Origin: an uncultured Prevotellaceae bacterium
Lineage (GTDB): Bacteria > Bacteroidota > Bacteroidia > Bacteroidales > Bacteroidaceae
Direction: 5' to 3'
Length of the DNA: 9,066 nucleotides
Assembly: GCA_947176655.1 (NCBI GenBank)
Contig: CAMWRK010000077.1
Coordinates: 1-9,066 of the forward strand
The notes beneath the pieces are model-generated. The model ran no database searches and was not told the origin of the DNA. It was given only the letters and a program-made list of their open reading frames with translations. The position numbers and the translations under genes are program-made. Below, piece after piece: positions 5,340 through 9,066 of the stretch; within the stretch, counting starts at the first letter, position 1; every line of letters starts with the position of its first letter.

Positions 5340-7922
5340 ATGAAAAGGCTCCTGCTCATACTGCTGATATTCACTTCGGTGTCAATGACATCGATGGCTT
5401 CCGTGTGGTACAGTGTCAACTACGATCGTAAGACAGTCGCCGCTATGGTGGCTGCATACGGCACAGGTACTGCATCGGAGATGTATTACAATGAGCAGGT
5501 GAAGGCTATTCTTGACAGGTATTCGGCTGCTGAAGTAGCCGCGGCCGGTATCTTCATGTCAAAATATCTCGACCGTAAGGCCCGGACAGATCTCGGCATC
5601 TGGGCGAGTCCGACAGAGAATTATTATTACCGTCGCATATACTCACTTGTCAGTGCCAAGATAATGCCGAAGATATGGACTGTGGCGCAGATGATGATGC
5701 ACTCACCCCAAACCGCCCTTTACTGGGGAAGCTATATCTTCAAGATTTGCACAGAGGTGGAAAGTCTCTGTATGCAGTTCGAGTCGATTGTCACCAACAG
5801 CTCTCTGTCATTCAAGGATATCGTGTTCCTTCAAATGTCACCTGAGTTTCAGGCGATATTCTCATTGGCAAGGAGCGGTGACATTGACTGGCAGAGATTC
5901 TTTGATGACCTTGGCAATATCGGATCACATTTCACAAAGGAGAATCTGAAAGCCGATATAGACAATCTCTATCAGATGGGAGTAGGCATAGCCAATGCCG
6001 GCACCGGAAATATGATGTCGGCTATTCTCGGAGGCAGCTCATTCGATGACATAATGAACGGTAATATCCCGGCCATCATCAATGTCGCCGAAAGCAGTTA
6101 CCGCTTCTATCAGTCCCTTGACCACAACATGAAAGGTACGGTACTCTCCATGCTCGGTGGCCCTGAGAACATAGCGCGTCTGTTCAGCATTGACAGCTAC
6201 AACATGACATCATGGATGACAGACTATCTCCGTGAAACAATGGGTCAGTATTATACCCAGAGGTGGTATATCTACCGCCGTGATTCAGGTACAGAGGTGC
6301 TGTGTAACTATACTCCACCTATCGATGACAACAGCATATTGTATGGCAGCGAATGGACCCGATTCAATACCACTGACGCAAATTTCTATCCCAATGCTAC
6401 ACAGGCAGAGCAGATACTCTCCAACTCTGAGAGCTACGCCGGATGGTCGCGGTCAAGGGTCAAAAACCAGAACAATTCCAATGACGGCTACAATTACTAT
6501 ATCTCATCTTCCCGTCAGTCATATATCCTGTCGAAAAAGAGTAAGCAGTATGCCAAGGCATACGCATATTCAGTATATGCCTACCGCACTTGGAATTGGA
6601 CTGAGGAAGTATATGAGGATATCTTGGATTCATACTCAATGGATCTTGCAACCTTTCAGGCACAGATGAATGCAAGGCTATCCGAATACAATGACAATGA
6701 GAATGGATATGTCTACTACATAGGGTATGACCAAAAGAATTACTATAACGCCACCGATGAAGCGAAGCTAAAAGGTACGGAGAGTGTGATAATCTCCGTG
6801 ACCTGCCATGACGGATTCACACTGGGACAAGGTAATACACAGTATAAATGCAAGAAGTGCGGAAGTTCCGTAAGCAGTCATACAAAGGAGTGTGCGATGT
6901 CAACGACATTGACGGACGGTGGTTTTGACACCTCTGACCTCGACGCCCTTGAGACCCAATATAAGGCCGAGATTGCGGATATACAAAGTGAGATAGACAG
7001 ACTTAACGAAGAGAACCGTAGATTGATCACACAGATATCCTCTGCCTCTATCGAGGATGCAGCGGCATTACGTCAGCAATACAACGCTAACAAGAGTCGA
7101 ATTGAAACTTTGAACGCCCGGATTGCGGAACTCAACGGCAAACTTACGGATGTAAGGGCAGCAAAGGAAGAAGCGGCAGCCGCCGAGGATGCGCAGACTG
7201 ATGACTATTACCGTATACCGGCCATCATGAACGATTGCAGAACTGCCTTCGACCTTAATTGGACTGACAACGGCTTCTGGTCCGGCAACTCCTTTGTCCG
7301 ACATGCGACCTCCGGGAGCATGAATGCCGAACTGACCTTTACAGCCACATTGTCGATAGCGCGTAAGCCGAAATATTTTCTCGGTATAAAGATCCACCGT
7401 GCCATAGTGCAGATTGAATGGGTGCTGAACGGAGAATATACAGACACGCAGGTCGTGGATGTGATTCAGCTCGATCCGAATAAGAGTGACCGTGAGAACT
7501 CACAGATTGTAAACAAACGTATCTCCGAAATAGCACAGGACTATCCGTCATGCACAATCTCAACCGAGTATGTGAAAAATGAGCCTGTTGAAGAAGATAC
7601 CTCTCAGGATACATACCATCTTCTGTGGTCATCAGACCGTCTGGAGATAGCACGTGGCATTGACGCAAGGCTCACACAGATATACGCCGACCTTGTATCG
7701 CTTGAGAAGATGATGCACTACAAGCTATCCATTGTGGATGTACTGAAAGCTGCCGCCCCTTACATAAACGACAATCAAGGTAGAAAATATACAATCATCG
7801 AAGAAGGATTCCAGCGATGGATAGAGAATGCTTCAGGAGTGTCCGGCTCTCCGATGCACAGGTATTATCCTGAACGTGATTTTATAACTGAATATGAACT
7901 AAGAGAGACTATTATTCCATGA
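5340..7922 (+). CDS. Large secreted coiled-coil protein of the tra operon, function unknown
   Basis: An 860-residue protein with a clear signal peptide (residues 1-20, cleavage after SMA), so it acts in the periplasm or outer envelope. Residues about 21-330 are helical, rich in Ala, Met and aromatic residues. About 330-490 is rich in Tyr, Asn and Ser. A Cys/His cluster follows: C489-H490, C504-K-K-C507, H514 and C518, resembling a zinc ribbon but possibly disulphide-bonded after export. Residues about 533-619 form a strong coiled coil of Glu/Arg/Leu heptads, ending in an Ala/Glu-rich stretch. About 625-750 looks beta-rich, and the C-terminus is helical again. There is no membrane anchor after the signal peptide. 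Its stop overlaps the start of the next gene (ATGA), implying coupled translation. By position between the VirB4-type ATPase and the traI/traJ region it is likely a structural part of the mating channel. I do not recognise a named family, and the conjugation role is inferred from context alone. Confidence 0.8.
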   Translation: MKRLLLILLIFTSVSMTSMASVWYSVNYDRKTVAAMVAAYGTGTASEMYYNEQVKAILDRYSAAEVAAAGIFMSKYLDRKARTDLGIWASPTENYYYRRIYSLVSAKIMPKIWTVAQMMMHSPQTALYWGSYIFKICTEVESLCMQFESIVTNSSLSFKDIVFLQMSPEFQAIFSLARSGDIDWQRFFDDLGNIGSHFTKENLKADIDNLYQMGVGIANAGTGNMMSAILGGSSFDDIMNGNIPAIINVAESSYRFYQSLDHNMKGTVLSMLGGPENIARLFSIDSYNMTSWMTDYLRETMGQYYTQRWYIYRRDSGTEVLCNYTPPIDDNSILYGSEWTRFNTTDANFYPNATQAEQILSNSESYAGWSRSRVKNQNNSNDGYNYYISSSRQSYILSKKSKQYAKAYAYSVYAYRTWNWTEEVYEDILDSYSMDLATFQAQMNARLSEYNDNENGYVYYIGYDQKNYYNATDEAKLKGTESVIISVTCHDGFTLGQGNTQYKCKKCGSSVSSHTKECAMSTTLTDGGFDTSDLDALETQYKAEIADIQSEIDRLNEENRRLITQISSASIEDAAALRQQYNANKSRIETLNARIAELNGKLTDVRAAKEEAAAAEDAQTDDYYRIPAIMNDCRTAFDLNWTDNGFWSGNSFVRHATSGSMNAELTFTATLSIARKPKYFLGIKIHRAIVQIEWVLNGEYTDTQVVDVIQLDPNKSDRENSQIVNKRISEIAQDYPSCTISTEYVKNEPVEEDTSQDTYHLLWSSDRLEIARGIDARLTQIYADLVSLEKMMHYKLSIVDVLKAAAPYINDNQGRKYTIIEEGFQRWIENASGVSGSPMHRYYPERDFITEYELRETIIP

Positions 7923-8656
7923 AAGGGTTAAAGGTATTCATAATGGTTCTGATGATTATGATGCTTTCGCCGGAAAAGGCAAAAGCCCAGTGGTCATTTG
8001 ATGTCGGTACCGTAGAGGCATATATCGCCGATCATAAGAACCAACGCAGCCTACTTCTGGCTCGTGTCACACTTGAGCAGAGTAACAAAATTCTGCATGG
8101 TTACAGCGCGGATGCCGCGAAGGACTACAAGGAGCTGAATTTTGACCTTGACAAATACACACGTGCCTTTGACATAATTGACCTTCTGTATCAGTCACTT
8201 CGCACCTCAATGAATGTGTATTCTACTTACAACACTATCAGTGACAGAATCATAGACTACAAGAAGATGCTTTCCGAATACAACGAAAAGGTGTTGAAAC
8301 GGAACCGCATGGAGCTGGCTGATACGATAATCATCAAGATAAGTTACCGTTGCATTGACAGGATTGGCAAGGAGGGACAGAATCTGTACCGTTCCGTTAG
8401 CGACCTTTTGCTATATGCCACCGGTGCCGCTGCATGTTCGACCGCAGACCTGATGCTTGTGCTGGAAAGCATCAACACCGGTCTTGACAACATACGGTTT
8501 CTTCTTAACTCAGCGTATTTCGACACATGGAGATACATACAGGTGCGCATTGGCTATTGGAAAGAATCTGTCTATCTGCCCAAATCACGATCGCTCTTGC
8601 TTGAGGGTGCATTCAAACGATGGCGTGAAAGCGGACTTAACCCATACAAAAAGTGA
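7919..8656 (+). CDS. Secreted helical protein of the tra operon, TraI/VirB5-like by position
   Basis: A 245-residue protein with a signal peptide (residues 1-23, cleavage after AKA, mature N-terminus QWSFD). The mature part is nearly all helical, with RSLLLARVTLEQSN, a central segment with YNTISDRIIDYKKMLSEYNE that could be a coiled coil, and a conserved-looking C-terminal part around YRSVSDLLLYATGAAACST. Two cysteines, C145 and C173, could form a disulphide bond. Size, secretion signal and position (downstream of the VirB4-like ATPase) fit a VirB5-like periplasmic or pilus-tip protein, the place held by TraI (DUF4141) in CTnDOT. The sequence itself does not match DUF4141 as I remember it, so it may be a non-homologous replacement or a distant relative. 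The ATG overlaps the upstream TGA, and the next gene starts 5 nt after its stop. I recall similar proteins in Bacteroidales conjugative elements, but cannot confirm this without a search. Confidence 0.75.
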   Translation: MKGLKVFIMVLMIMMLSPEKAKAQWSFDVGTVEAYIADHKNQRSLLLARVTLEQSNKILHGYSADAAKDYKELNFDLDKYTRAFDIIDLLYQSLRTSMNVYSTYNTISDRIIDYKKMLSEYNEKVLKRNRMELADTIIIKISYRCIDRIGKEGQNLYRSVSDLLLYATGAAACSTADLMLVLESINTGLDNIRFLLNSAYFDTWRYIQVRIGYWKESVYLPKSRSLLLEGAFKRWRESGLNPYKK

Positions 8657-8661
8657 GAGCT

Positions 8662-9066
8662 ATGAGAAGATATACCTTATATATTGTGATGTCCTTAATG
8701 GCTCTGATCTCTTCTGCCCAGAATGTCACCTACAGCCATGATGCAGCCAAGATGTATCAGATTACCGTGGCTGAAATCGGTTCGGGTACTCTCACTCCTG
8801 ATCTTTACTACACACTGCTGCACAACCAGTACCGCAAGTCTGCCGCAGTGAAAAACAAACTGAGTTTCCGCACGGCTGCCGGACTCGCCGCATATCAGCA
8901 GATAGAAGATGCCACGAAACTCGACTCGGCTATGATTAAGCGCGGTGAGATTGAGGCTCTGAACATTGCCGACCGTACCGGCGGTGCCCTTGACGTGGCA
9001 TGGGCTGCGGAAGGAGAGAAGATAAACTCCAAGATGTCTGACTTCAACCGTAATATCGACAGGATT
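8662..9066 (+). CDS. DUF5045-like secreted conjugation protein, 5' part only
   Basis: The first 135 codons of a gene that continues past the window, open to the last base. The signal peptide covers residues 1-19 (MRRYTLYIVMSLMALISSA), with Gln20 as the mature N-terminus. The mature part starts NVTYSHDAAKMYQ and contains TVAEIGSGTLTPDLYYTLLH, KNKLSFRTAAGLAAYQQI and NIADRTGGALDVAWAAEG, a pattern I associate with DUF5045 proteins of Bacteroidales transfer regions. These usually lie just upstream of the TraJ (VirB6-like) gene, so traJ would be expected soon after the window ends. It starts 5 nt after the preceding stop with only a weak GAGAG-type ribosome site. Its molecular role is unknown; export to the periplasm is the only part read directly from the sequence. 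Confidence 0.7.
   Translation, partial: MRRYTLYIVMSLMALISSAQNVTYSHDAAKMYQITVAEIGSGTLTPDLYYTLLHNQYRKSAAVKNKLSFRTAAGLAAYQQIEDATKLDSAMIKRGEIEALNIADRTGGALDVAWAAEGEKINSKMSDFNRNIDRI

Noticed and set aside
6232..6669. A 145-codon forward frame inside the 860-residue gene
   Set aside because: It is a shifted-frame shadow. The host frame is uninterrupted and continues the same composition on both sides.
8457..8741. A 94-codon forward frame spanning the junction of the last two genes
   Set aside because: It overlaps both the 245-residue gene and the DUF5045-like gene, each with a clear signal peptide, and shows no features of its own.
1..9066. Insertion sequences, CRISPR arrays, tRNA or rRNA genes, intrinsic terminators and attachment sites
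   Set aside because: The window is almost fully occupied by seven complete genes and one partial gene with gaps of at most 44 nt. No transposase, spaced repeats, T-run hairpins or RNA-gene patterns were seen.

Overview
The window reads as the middle of a conjugation (tra) operon from a Bacteroidales bacterium (Bacteroides, Parabacteroides, Prevotella or Muribaculaceae type), probably part of an integrative conjugative element or large plasmid. The taxonomic call rests on three things. The TraE (DUF4134) / TraF (DUF4133) / TraG gene order is characteristic of Bacteroidetes transfer regions. There is a fimbrillin-type lipoprotein. Most starts lack a Shine-Dalgarno sequence and sit in A/T-rich leaders. 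No integrase, relaxase, attachment site or origin of transfer lies in the window, so the type of element is inference.

Layout, all on the + strand: traE, a VirB2-like pilin candidate (47-466); traF, a VirB3-like membrane protein (473-772); a fimbrillin-like lipoprotein (750-2249); traG, the VirB4-like conjugation ATPase with intact Walker A and B motifs (2249-4954); a 44-nt leader with no G (4955-4998); a small winged-helix-like protein (4999-5319); an 860-residue secreted protein with a Cys/His cluster and a coiled coil (5340-7922); a 245-residue secreted helical protein (7919-8656); and the first 135 codons of a DUF5045-like secreted protein that runs off the end (8662-9066). Genes overlap or lie within 44 nt of each other. 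No promoter or terminator is visible, so the block is probably co-transcribed from upstream.

How they fit together: TraE, TraF and TraG would form the pilin, inner-membrane platform and motor of a type IV secretion system. The three downstream genes all encode signal peptides, so their products enter the envelope at the place where CTnDOT-type operons carry traI and lead into traJ. They are therefore candidate lineage-specific periplasmic or mating-channel parts.

The two least expected items are the lipoprotein gene wedged between traF and traG, and the DNA-binding-like gene just after traG. The lipoprotein gene overlaps both neighbours, is visibly lower in G+C, has its own strong ribosome binding site inside traF, and looks like a surface adhesin or fimbrial tip protein. 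The small winged-helix-like gene could be a regulator built into the operon. These are the best leads in the window.
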